Assembly (NCBI GenBank): GCA_965261105.1
Contig: CBDHCM010000006.1
Location: 248,001 to 312,000, forward strand
Source: Aldehydirespirator sp965261105
Lineage (GTDB): Bacteria > Actinomycetota > Acidimicrobiia > Acidimicrobiales > Aldehydirespiratoraceae
Length of the DNA stretch: 64,000 nt
Direction: 5' to 3'
Shown here: positions 33,572-41,303 of the stretch, piece by piece
Layout of the letters: each line of letters opens with the position of its first letter
Position numbering within the stretch: the first letter of the stretch is position 1
Notes under the pieces: model-generated
The model's database searches: none
The model's input: only the letters and a program-made list of their open reading frames with translations
What the model was told of the DNA's origin: nothing
Program-made: the position numbers and the translations under genes

Positions 33572-35464
33572 ATGACCACCATGACCACCATGACCACCGT
33601 GTGGGACGACTTCAACACCGCCGTGCAGGCCATCGACCTATCCGCCTTGGACGGGGCCGGCCTCGGAGACCTCGCCGGAAAGATCGGTCTCACCCGGTCC
33701 GTGCTCGACGGTCTGGAGGCCCGGGTCGCGGCCGGGATGCGGCGGCTCGGTGCCAGCGAGGCCAGCGCCGCCGAGACACTGCGCCAGCGAACGGGCTGCT
33801 CGACCCGTGAGGCCAAGCACCGCACCCGGCGGGCCGAGACCCTCGAGAAGATGCCCAACGTCGCCCAGGCGCTGGCGTCGGGGCGCCTCACCGGCGAGCA
33901 CGCCTCGGCGTTGGCCCGCGCCGCCGCCGAGACCTCGCCCGAGGCGGTCGACCGCGATGCCGGACTGCTGGCCGAGGCTTCGTCCATGCCCGCGGACGCG
34001 GCGTCCGGCAAGGCCAGAGACTGGGTGCGCCGCCGCCAGACCGACGACGACCTGCAACGCCTCCACCAGTGGCAGCGCCGCAACCGGTCGCTGCTGTTCG
34101 CGGCCGGAGAGGGCGGGATGATCGCCGGGATCGCCAAGTTCGACCGTGTGTCGGGGGCCCAGTTTCAGAACTTGGTCGAGGCTCTGGCCGACCGCCTATA
34201 CCGGGCCGACGGCGGCCGCGACAACCCAAATGCCCGGACCCGAGCCCAGTGCCGCCATGACGCTCTGCTCACGCTGGTAGGCATCGAGCCCGCACCCCCG
34301 CCCCCTGCGGTCACCAGTGCCCCCCTCAACGGCCAGGACGCCAGCCTCAACGGCCAGGACGCCAGCCTCAACGGCCAGGACGCCCCCCTCTACGGCCAGG
34401 ACGCCCCCCTCAACGGCCAGGACACCACCCTTGAGGCTCTAAGCAACGGCAAGCCCAGCCCCAGGCTCTCCGCCCTCCGCCAAGAGCCCCTACCCGCCCC
34501 CGACGCCAGCCGCGCTACCGAGGTGCCAGCGGATCCCCTGTTCAACCCCGAACCAAGCCCCACCCGCACCCGAGGGTCGCTCCCCGGCGTCGGTTCTTGC
34601 TCCAGTCCCGGCGGGAGTCCTGAGGCGATTTCTCGTGCTGGTTCTGGCGTCGGTTCTGGTATCGGTTGCGGCGGGAGCCCTGAGGCGATCCCCGGCATTG
34701 GCCCCGGCGTGGGTCTCGATGCGATCCCCGGCATTGGCCCCGGCGTGGGTCTCGATGCGATCCCCGGCGTTGGCCCCGGCGTGGGTCTCGATGCGATCCC
34801 CGGCGTTGGCCCCGGCGTGGGTCTCGATGCGATCCCCGGCATTGGCCCCGGCGTGGGTCTCGATACGATCCCCGGCGTTGGCCCCGGCGTGGGTCTCGAT
34901 ACGAGGCCCGGCGTTGGCCCCGGCGTGGGTCTCGATACGAGGCCCGGCCTCAGTCCTGCCCCGAGTCCCGGATGCACCTGCGGGCGAGGGTTCGGTCCCA
35001 AGGCTCAACTGTGCATCGTGATGGACGTGACGTATCTGGCCACAAACGGCGAGCGCGGCCGGTGCGAGATCCCTGGCGTCGGGGCCATCGCCCGCAGCGA
35101 GCTAGAGCGCCTGGGCTGCGACCCCGAGATCTACGGCATTCTGTTCGACGAGCGGGGCTTGTCCCTGCACCACGGCCGCAAGACCAGAAGGGTCTCTCCC
35201 CAGCAGTGGAGGGTGCTGCTCGCCCGCGACCGCGGATGCGTCATGTGCGGTGCGAACCCCCTCTGGTGCCAGGCCCACCATGTCAAGTACTGGTCGCTTG
35301 GCGGACCCACCGACATCGACAACTTGGCGCTGCTGTGCCACGCCCACCACCGCTGGGTTCACGACAACGAGATCACTCTGCGCCGAGGCCCGAACGGTTG
35401 GCACGCCCCAGCCAGCCTGCCCTCACCCCGCCGCCCGAGCCGTCAACCGGTCCACTCCCCGTAA
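33572..35464 (+). CDS. DUF222/HNH endonuclease (13E12-like) with two expanded repeat tracts
   Basis: 630 residues; the start is ATGACCACC repeated three times. Residues ~15-225 are a DUF222 domain (VAAGMRRLGASEASAAETLR and FDRVSGAQFQNLVEALADRL). Residues ~248-290 are five to six LNGQDAS-type 7-residue repeats, and ~350-460 are eight AIPGIGPGVGLD-type repeats. The C-terminus (about 545-600) is an HNH nuclease with two C-x-C/H pairs: CVMCGANPLWCQAHHVKYW, then LALLCHAHHRWVHDNEI. DUF222/HNH proteins are common in high copy in actinobacteria and behave like mobile or selfish nuclease genes. The repeats separate the two domains by about 250 residues more than usual. Confidence 0.85.
   Translation: MTTMTTMTTVWDDFNTAVQAIDLSALDGAGLGDLAGKIGLTRSVLDGLEARVAAGMRRLGASEASAAETLRQRTGCSTREAKHRTRRAETLEKMPNVAQALASGRLTGEHASALARAAAETSPEAVDRDAGLLAEASSMPADAASGKARDWVRRRQTDDDLQRLHQWQRRNRSLLFAAGEGGMIAGIAKFDRVSGAQFQNLVEALADRLYRADGGRDNPNARTRAQCRHDALLTLVGIEPAPPPPAVTSAPLNGQDASLNGQDASLNGQDAPLYGQDAPLNGQDTTLEALSNGKPSPRLSALRQEPLPAPDASRATEVPADPLFNPEPSPTRTRGSLPGVGSCSSPGGSPEAISRAGSGVGSGIGCGGSPEAIPGIGPGVGLDAIPGIGPGVGLDAIPGVGPGVGLDAIPGVGPGVGLDAIPGIGPGVGLDTIPGVGPGVGLDTRPGVGPGVGLDTRPGLSPAPSPGCTCGRGFGPKAQLCIVMDVTYLATNGERGRCEIPGVGAIARSELERLGCDPEIYGILFDERGLSLHHGRKTRRVSPQQWRVLLARDRGCVMCGANPLWCQAHHVKYWSLGGPTDIDNLALLCHAHHRWVHDNEITLRRGPNGWHAPASLPSPRRPSRQPVHSP
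34315..34945. repeat. in-frame tandem repeats in the HNH gene
   Basis: A 21-bp unit (CTCAACGGCCAGGACGCC) runs from about 34323 to 34425, and a 36-bp unit (ATCCCCGGCATTGGCCCCGG with GTGGGTCTCGAT) from about 34687 to 34945, eight copies. Both periods are multiples of three. Confidence 0.9.
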
Positions 35465-35559
35465 CTTGCCTAGAGTAACTCTGCGGTATGTTCAATGCAT
35501 ACAATTAAGTATTAGGGTTCCACCATGCAGTCGGCTAGAGTCGACTCCACCGTACTGGG

Positions 35560-36849
35560 ATGGCGACAAAGGCGCGAGTCAAGTTCGGGAACCGCAGGGC
35601 CTCCAAGAGCGACGGCACCTCCAGCGCCACCCCGGGCGCGATAGGGTTCCCGCGGTTGCTGATGTCGCAGGCGTTCACTGACCTCGCACAGCTCGTTCCC
35701 GTCGGGGCGCGCACAGTGATCGTGCACGGGGTTGCCAGCAGCACCCGGCGAGAGGTGGCCGCTCTCCTGCCCGAAGCGAGCATCCACGACCTCTCGGACA
35801 TCTCGGGTTCGGACATCTCGGGTTCGGACATCTCGGGTTCGGACATCTCGGGTTCGGACATCTCGGGTTCGGACATCTCGGGTTCGGACATCTCGGGTTC
35901 GGACATCTCGGGTTCGGGTGTGTCGGGTTCGGGTGTGTCGGGTTCGGGTGTGTCGGGCTCCGGTCCGCCTGGCCCGTCCCAACCCGGACCCGGGGCGGTG
36001 CGCGCCGACCTAGTGGTGATGGAGGTCGGCTCGCATGTCGGCCAAGCGAGGATCGCAGCCGAGTTCCTCGAACTCGCCGGTCACATGCGCGAGGGGGCGG
36101 TGCTCCTCGTGGTGACGGCCCGCAGACGGGGATCGGCTCGCCAGCTCAAGACTCTGGATCGCATGTTCGGGGCCGCCGAAGTAGCCCAACGCAGCGGTTC
36201 CGCGGTGGTCCTGCGGGCGGTGCGAGGCCCGGTGGTACGGGCCGCCGCCGCCGCCACCGCCGCCGCCCCGACCGTCGAGGCCGCTCTGCTCGGTCGCGAC
36301 CTCCGCTTCGAGACCGGCGTCGGGCTGTTCTCCAAGAGCCGCATCGACAACGGAACCCGGCTCCTGCTGGAGGCGCTTCCCCGTGAGCACGGATGGCGCG
36401 ACGTCCTCGACCTGGGATGCGGTTATGGCCCGATCGGCATCGCGGTGGCCTCGCGGTGGCCGCAGGTCCGTGTCGTGATGGCGGACATCGACCCGCTCGC
36501 GGTGACGGCGGCTCGCACCAACGCACAGACAAACGGGGTCGACGATCGATGCGAGGTCTGCGTCAGCGACGGGACGGCGGCTCTGACCGGCCGGTGCTTC
36601 GACGCGGTGCTGAGCCATCTCCCCACCCATGTCCCGAGATCGACGCTGCACCGCCTGATCGGCGAGTCCCAAAGCGTGCTCCGGCCCGGCGGCGAGCTGA
36701 TCGCGGTGACCGCTTCGGCCGTGGACCTTCGCGACCGCCTCGGTTCGGACTTCGACACTGTCCGGGTCATGGCCGAGAGCCGCGCCGGAACCTCACCCCG
36801 GTACCGAGTCGTCCAAGCGGTTGATGCCGGGCCAGCCGGCCCGCGCTAG
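35560..36849 (+). CDS. RsmC-like class I methyltransferase with SDISG repeat insert and altered active-site motif
   Basis: 429 residues. The C-terminal half (about 250-420) is an MTS/RsmC methyltransferase: GLFSKSRIDNGTRLLLEALP, DVLDLGCGYGPIGIAVAS (SAM-binding motif I) and VVMADIDPLAVTAARTNAQT (motif II). Motif IV, normally NPPF/NPPY for base methylation, is here SHLPTH near residue 350, so normal N2-guanine chemistry is doubtful. The N-terminal half resembles the inactive duplicated domain of RsmC but carries eleven to twelve copies of a 5-residue SDISG/SGVSG insert at about 79-130. Substrate is unknown; rRNA is the family's usual target. Confidence 0.72.
   Translation: MATKARVKFGNRRASKSDGTSSATPGAIGFPRLLMSQAFTDLAQLVPVGARTVIVHGVASSTRREVAALLPEASIHDLSDISGSDISGSDISGSDISGSDISGSDISGSDISGSDISGSGVSGSGVSGSGVSGSGPPGPSQPGPGAVRADLVVMEVGSHVGQARIAAEFLELAGHMREGAVLLVVTARRRGSARQLKTLDRMFGAAEVAQRSGSAVVLRAVRGPVVRAAAAATAAAPTVEAALLGRDLRFETGVGLFSKSRIDNGTRLLLEALPREHGWRDVLDLGCGYGPIGIAVASRWPQVRVVMADIDPLAVTAARTNAQTNGVDDRCEVCVSDGTAALTGRCFDAVLSHLPTHVPRSTLHRLIGESQSVLRPGGELIAVTASAVDLRDRLGSDFDTVRVMAESRAGTSPRYRVVQAVDAGPAGPR
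35797..35955. repeat. 15-bp tandem repeat inside the methyltransferase gene
   Basis: GACATCTCGGGTTCG repeats eight times, followed by three GGTGTGTCGGGTTCG variants, all in frame. Confidence 0.95.
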
Positions 36850-36870
36850 CGCCGAGCTTGTATTCCTGCA

Positions 36871-37043
36871 CGAGGTATTCTGCGTGTCTATTCCCGGCGT
36901 GCGATTTCGCGTGTTCCGTTTTCCCGTGGGCTGCTTCGTGCGAGGTGTTCTGCGTGTCTATTCCCGGCGTGCGATTTCGCGTGTTCCGTTTTCCCGTGGG
37001 CTGCTTCGTGCGAGGTGTTCTGCGTGTCTATTCCCGGCGTGCT
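36871..37043. repeat. 70-bp tandem repeat, 2.5 copies
   Basis: CGAGGTGTTCTGCGTGTCTA starts at 36871, 36941 and 37011 with near-identical units (CGTGTTCCGTTTTCCC inside). It fills the gap between the convergent methyltransferase and EamA genes and is T-rich compared with its surroundings. No gene. Confidence 0.95.
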
Positions 37044-37066
37044 TCCGTGCGTGTCGCCGGCCGTCG

Positions 37067-37969
37067 CTAGGGTCGGCGCTCTGCGGTTGTGCTCAGTGAC
37101 GTGACCGCTACCCCGACCATCACCAGGCAGATCCCGGCCAGCAGGGCCACCGTGACCGGCTCGGACAGCACCACAATCCCCAGCGTGGCCGCCACCGCCG
37201 GCTCCAGCAGTCCCACCACCACCGCCACGCTCAGGCTCAGCCGCTTCAGGCCGGCTCCCCACAGCGAATGGGCCAGCGTCACCGTCACCAGCCCGAGGTA
37301 CATCACCGTGGAGGTCGATTCGATCGAGGCGAACGCAGAGCCCGACGAGCTCAGAGCGGTTGGCAGCATCGCCACCGCCCCCGCGGTCACGACGGTGGCC
37401 ATGGTGGTCACCAGCGGCCGGTCCACCGCCAGCTGCTGGACCGCGAACCCCTGGCAGGGGATGCCGCAGCCAGCAAGAGCCGCGATGGCCACGCCGCTCC
37501 ACACCACCTCAGTGGCCCCGCCCGTCAGCAGGGCCACCCCAGCCATCGCCACCGCCACCCCGGCCAGCCAGCGCCCGTCGGGGTGTTGACGGTACGCGAT
37601 CCAGTCGATGAGGCCGGCCACCAGGGGGCCGACGCCGATGGCCACCAGGGTTCCGACCGCCACGCCGGTGCGGGCCATCGCCTCGAAGAACAACAGCTGG
37701 CTGGCCGCCACCCCCGACCCTCCGAGCACCACCCAGCGGACGGGCAGCCGGTACCGCCACGGCGCCTCCCCGCGCAGTGTCGACACCACCAGCAGCCCGG
37801 TCGCGCCGATCACGCCCCGCCAGGCTCCGGTCGCGAACGGGCTCACTGAGTCTGGCCCGAGCTCGGCCGCTGTCCCGATGGTGCCGATCAGCGACACCCC
37901 CAAAGCGACCGCCCCTACCCCCCAAACCGTCGACCCCCGACCTCGAGCCGGATCATGCCCAGTCAACAC
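37067..37969 (-). CDS. EamA/DMT-family transporter 2
   Basis: 300 residues from GTG 37969. Ten hydrophobic segments in two EamA repeats are visible, e.g. VGAVALGVSLIGTIGTAAEL, TGAWRGVIGATGLLVVSTLR, VAASQLLFFEAMARTGVAVG in the first half and LGLVTVTLAHSLWGAGLKRL, LLEPAVAATLGIVVLSEPVT in the second. These are exporters or importers of small metabolites with unpredictable substrates. The first ~17 codons (LTGHDPARGRGSTVWG) are part of a ~152-bp unit repeated three times upstream, so the N-terminus may have been set by the duplication. Confidence 0.82.
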   Translation of the reverse strand: MLTGHDPARGRGSTVWGVGAVALGVSLIGTIGTAAELGPDSVSPFATGAWRGVIGATGLLVVSTLRGEAPWRYRLPVRWVVLGGSGVAASQLLFFEAMARTGVAVGTLVAIGVGPLVAGLIDWIAYRQHPDGRWLAGVAVAMAGVALLTGGATEVVWSGVAIAALAGCGIPCQGFAVQQLAVDRPLVTTMATVVTAGAVAMLPTALSSSGSAFASIESTSTVMYLGLVTVTLAHSLWGAGLKRLSLSVAVVVGLLEPAVAATLGIVVLSEPVTVALLAGICLVMVGVAVTSLSTTAERRP

Positions 37970-38370
37970 GCACCTCGAGGCAGCCCACCCAGTCCAAGTT
38001 CACATCGTATTCTGCTCGTCTCGCCGGCTCCCGATGTGCCCCGGCAGGCCAGACGGGTGCCGGCTAGGTCGACCCCCAAACCGTCGACCCCCGACCTCGA
38101 GCCGGATCATGCCCAGTCAACACGCACCTCGACAGCCCACCCAGTCCAAGTTCACATCGTATTCTGCTCGTCTCGCCGGTTCCCGACGGCCCCGCCAGGC
38201 CAGACGGGTGCCGGCTAGGTCGACCCCCAAACCGTCGACCCCCGACCTCGAGCCGGATCATGCCCAGTCAACACGCACCTCGAGGCAGCCCACCCAGTCC
38301 AAGGTCACATCGTATTCTGCTCGTCTCGCCGGCTCCCGATGTGCCCCGGCAGGCCAGACGGGTGCCGGCT
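37915..38370. repeat. ~152-bp tandem repeat, three copies, including the EamA 2 gene start
   Basis: CCAAACCGTCGACCCCCGAC occurs at 37922, 38076 and 38227; each unit continues through ATCATGCCCAGTCAACACGC and ends near GACGGGTGCCGGCTAG. The first copy overlaps the 5' end of the EamA gene. The third ends at the stop of coiled-coil member 8. Confidence 0.95.
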
Positions 38371-38638
38371 AGCCGGAGTCGCCGCTCTCGTTGCTGTCCG
38401 GGAGGTCTCCCGTTGGCGGCGGCGCCAGCCTCAGGTGTCCCTCGATGCGGGCCAGCCGTTCCCGAACGCTGCTCATGACCTCGCTCAGCGTGCCGAGTTG
38501 GTCGCCGAGCCTCTCGATCTGGCGGGTGTTCTCGACGCGCGCTGCGTTGCTCTCACGATGCTGGTTCCAGATCGCCCCCACGATCAGCGCGGCCAGCGTC
38601 ACGAACATCCCCAAGGTCATTGTGTCGGCCGTTTCCAT
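38369..38638 (-). CDS. membrane-anchored coiled-coil protein (family member 8)
   Basis: 89 residues from ATG 38638, chosen because the promoter lies immediately upstream. METADTMTLGMFVTLAALIV gives one membrane helix (about 7-25), then NQHRESNAARVENTRQIERL and GDQLGTLSEVMS as a short coil without obvious DNA repeats. SVRERLARIEGHLRLAPPPT carries the family motif and the tail is acidic. It is the minimal form of the family. Its 3' end touches the 152-bp repeat array. Confidence 0.72.
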   Translation of the reverse strand: METADTMTLGMFVTLAALIVGAIWNQHRESNAARVENTRQIERLGDQLGTLSEVMSSVRERLARIEGHLRLAPPPTGDLPDSNESGDSG

Positions 38639-38674
38639 GCGTTTGAGTCTAGCCGGTCGGTGATCATGTCGCAA
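38639..38674 (-). promoter_or_regulatory. leaderless-type promoter of coiled-coil member 8
   Basis: Reverse strand: TTGCGA (38669-38674), 17 bp, TAGACT (38646-38651), 7 bp, ATG. AAGG precedes the -35 box as in members 6 and 7. Confidence 0.7.
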
Positions 38675-38695
38675 CCTTAAAATACTTGAGACGCA

Positions 38696-39652
38696 TTGAA
38701 GATGTGTTACCGCCTAAGCGCTCGACGCGCCAGTCGTACTGGTTGGCCCAACACGGGGGATTCTCGTGCCGTTGGGGCGGTGGGGGATTCTCGTGCCGTT
38801 GGGGCCGCGGGCGACTCTCGTGCCGTTGGGGCGGTGGGGGATTCTCGGGACGTTGGGGCCGCGGGGGACTCTCAGGACACTGGGGCCGCGGCGCTGCCCG
38901 AGCCGCTGGTGCTGAGCGAATGCGAGCAGGAGTTCTGGGCCGACGTCCAGCCCGAGTTCCAGGCCCTCCACGAGCTGCGCTCCGACCTGCCGGTGGAGTG
39001 CGTCACCATCACCCAGGGCAGCTTCTGCGGCTTCCACTGGAGCATGATCGTCCCCATGGAGGGCCGGCTGCCCGACCCGGCCGTGAACTACGCATATGAG
39101 CGGCAGTTCCTCCAGGTCCTCCAGCACGGCGCCGGCCCCACCCAGTGGGTGCTCAAGACGCCGGCCCATCTGATGCTTCTGCCCTTGCTCTTCGCCGAGT
39201 TCGACGACGCCTGGGTGGTGCAGACCCACCGCGACCCGGCCAAGACCATGCCGTCCACCGTCAGCACCACCGCCATGATCCAGTGGCTGCGCACCGACGA
39301 CGTGGACGTGGACCGCGCGGCCCGGCACGTCCAGGCCGTCTTCGCCGCTGGACTGAACGGCTCGGTGGACTTGCGAACCTCGGGTGCGGTGCCCGCCGAG
39401 CGCTTCGTGGACGTGCACTTCGCCGAGCTGATAAGCGACCCGGTGTCCACCCTCTCCGCCGCCTACGCTCGCATGGGCCGCGACTTCACCGACGACCACG
39501 CCGCCGCCGTGCTCGACTATCTGGCCCACAAGCCCAAGGGCAAGTTCGGGGTCCACCGCTACCAGCCCGAGGACTGGGGCTTCACCGCCGAGTCGCTGCG
39601 GGAGGCCATGGCCCACTACATCGACCACTTCGCCATAGCCAGTGAGGGCTGA
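38696..39652 (+). pseudogene. N-terminally truncated sulfotransferase-family gene
   Basis: 318 codons. From about residue 65 onward it matches the C-terminal two thirds of Sulfotransfer_3-type proteins: WVLKTPAHLMLLPLLFAEFD, AWVVQTHRDPAKTMPSTVST (the HRDP segment contacts the 3'-phosphate of PAPS), FVDVHFAELISDPVSTL and KGKFGVHRYQPEDWGFT. The N-terminal PAPS-binding P-loop (normally a GxPRSGTT block) is missing; instead residues ~20-65 are five GDSRAVGAV-type repeats from a 27-bp DNA repeat. Without the P-loop no sulfotransferase activity is expected. The frame is otherwise open, so a product may still be made. Confidence 0.75.
38756..38888. repeat. 27-bp tandem repeat at the 5' end of the sulfotransferase remnant
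   Basis: Five units of GATTCTCGTGCCGTTGGGGC type with alternating GCGGTGGGG/GCGCGGG ends, encoding GDSRAVGAV/GDSRAVGAA. Confidence 0.9.
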
Positions 39653-39678
39653 TTCGCTCCCGTCCAAGTCCCCCGCCC

Positions 39679-39901
39679 GTTCTGGGTGCGAGTGTTGGTT
39701 CTTTAGGGACAGTAACACCCACCAATTTCGCCTGAGGAGCCGACGATGAGTGACCCGTTCTGGGTGCGAGTGTTGGTTCTTTAGGGACAGTAACACCCAC
39801 CAATTTCGTCTGAGGAGCCGACGGTGAGTGACCCGTTCTGGGTGCGAGTGTTGGTTCTTTAGGGACAGAAACACCCACCAATTTCGCCTGAGGAGCCGAC
39901 G
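39679..39901 (+). repeat. 78-bp repeat carrying a full translation start, three copies
   Basis: Units begin GTTCTGGGTGCGAGTGTTGG at 39679, 39757 and 39835. Each ends CACCCACCAATTTCG...TGAGGAGCCGACG followed by ATGAGTGA or GTGAGTGA. The last copy starts the DUF1214 gene; the two earlier ones open 12-codon ORFs, MSDPFWVRVLVL and VSDPFWVRVLVL, each with its own ribosome site and a TAG stop. Confidence 0.9.
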
Positions 39902-41149
39902 ATGAGTGAACAGCCCTTGGACTCCATAGACACCGCGTCCCGCCGGGCGCTGCACGAGCTGATCGACACGCTCCGCGAGGTGGACCGGCGCTGGGCGTCG
40001 CCGGAATGGAACCTGCACACCGCCGACGACGTTGTCGGCGCGCACCGGGCCTTGATGCACTACCTGCAGTGGGGCCTGGTCGGACTGTTCGAGCGCGACC
40101 CGGCCGCCCCCCGGTTCCATCGCATCGTCGACCCGGACCGAAAGCTGCTGGGCGACAACCCCGACGCCGTCTACTTCGACGCCCCCATCTCCGCCGATCA
40201 CGCCTACCGGGTGACCGGCGAGACGAAGGCCGCCGCCTACGTGTCGGTCACGGTGGAGTCCGGCGCCGCCTGGGGGTCGATGGACAACCAGGTCGTGGGA
40301 GTGCTGAACGACGAGTCGTTCGACATCGACGTCGACGGCCGCTTCGAGATCCTCCTCGGCGGCGAGCCCCGCCAGAGCAACTGGCTGGCCCTGCCCGAGG
40401 GCGCCGGGTCGATCAGCACCCGCCACTACTTCGAGGACGCCACCCACGCGGCCGCCGACCCGGCCCGGGTCCCGGCCATGCGCATCGAAGCGGTGGCCCG
40501 AGACGCCGACCCCGCCGCCACCCCCGGCGGCGTGCTCGCTCCTGCCGCGGACGCCGACCCCGGCACCACCCCCGACCCCGGCACCGCCGCCCCCGGCACC
40601 ACCCCGCCACCCCGCCCGTCGGACGCCTCCGTAGCCGCCGGCATCCGCAGGGTCGCCGCCCTGGTGCGCGAGCTCACCGTGGATCGCCCGCCGACAGGCC
40701 AGTCCCAGCCCCGTTCGTGGATCTCGCGGGTGCCGAACGTGTTCCCGGCCCCCGGCAAGCCCGGCGACCTGGGCCTGGCCGCCTTCGACGCCGCCTACGC
40801 CATGGCCCCGTTCCTGATCGGCCCCGACGAGGCCCTGGTGATCCGGGCCCGCTGGCCGCAGTGCCGCTACGCCAACGTGTGCCTGTGGAACCGCCACCTG
40901 CAGACCTTCGACTACGCCTCCCGGTCGATTTCGCTCAACCGGGCCCAAACCGTCGCCGACACCGACCCCGACGCCAACGGCCGCTTCACCGCCGTCATCT
41001 CCCACACCGACCCCGGAACCCCGAACTGGCTCGACACCGAGGCCCGGCCCTTCGGCATCGTCTACTGGCGCTTCATGCTCCCCGAAGGCGAGATAGAAAC
41101 TCCCCAAGCCGAGGTGATCCCCTTATCGGAGTTGCCGTCCCGACTGTGA
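39902..41149 (+). CDS. DUF1214-domain protein
   Basis: 415 residues from ATG 39902 with TGAGGAGC upstream. The C-terminal third (about 300-405) resembles DUF1214: AMAPFLIGPDEALVIRARWP, RSISLNRAQTVADTDPDANG, TPNWLDTEARPFGIVYWRF. The N-terminal part (YRVTGETKAAAYVSVTVESG, LLGGEPRQSNWLALPEGAGS) is typical of proteins in which DUF1214 is paired with a DUF1254-like segment. Residues ~195-235 are an Asp/Pro/Thr-rich insert (DADPGTTPDPGTAAPGTTPP). The biochemical function of DUF1214 is unknown. No signal peptide. The 3' end of the gene is duplicated downstream. Confidence 0.72.
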   Translation: MSEQPLDSIDTASRRALHELIDTLREVDRRWASPEWNLHTADDVVGAHRALMHYLQWGLVGLFERDPAAPRFHRIVDPDRKLLGDNPDAVYFDAPISADHAYRVTGETKAAAYVSVTVESGAAWGSMDNQVVGVLNDESFDIDVDGRFEILLGGEPRQSNWLALPEGAGSISTRHYFEDATHAAADPARVPAMRIEAVARDADPAATPGGVLAPAADADPGTTPDPGTAAPGTTPPPRPSDASVAAGIRRVAALVRELTVDRPPTGQSQPRSWISRVPNVFPAPGKPGDLGLAAFDAAYAMAPFLIGPDEALVIRARWPQCRYANVCLWNRHLQTFDYASRSISLNRAQTVADTDPDANGRFTAVISHTDPGTPNWLDTEARPFGIVYWRFMLPEGEIETPQAEVIPLSELPSRL

Positions 41150-41236
41150 AGCATGTTGAGACTGGGTGGAGGTGAGAGCCCAGCGGCTGCAGGAACGTCG
41201 GAGTTGCCGTCCCGACTGTGAAGCATTTTGAGACTG
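41126..41236. repeat. 39-bp direct repeat duplicating the 3' end of the DUF1214 gene
   Basis: TCGGAGTTGCCGTCCCGACT with GTGAAGCAT and TTGAGACT occurs at 41126 and again at 41198 (period 72). The first copy holds the stop codon. Confidence 0.9.
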
Positions 41237-41303
41237 CTCCCGCATCGAGTAGTACCTTCGGGCCACATCACGACACCGTGCGCGACACCGCTGGGAGGCT
41301 TAG

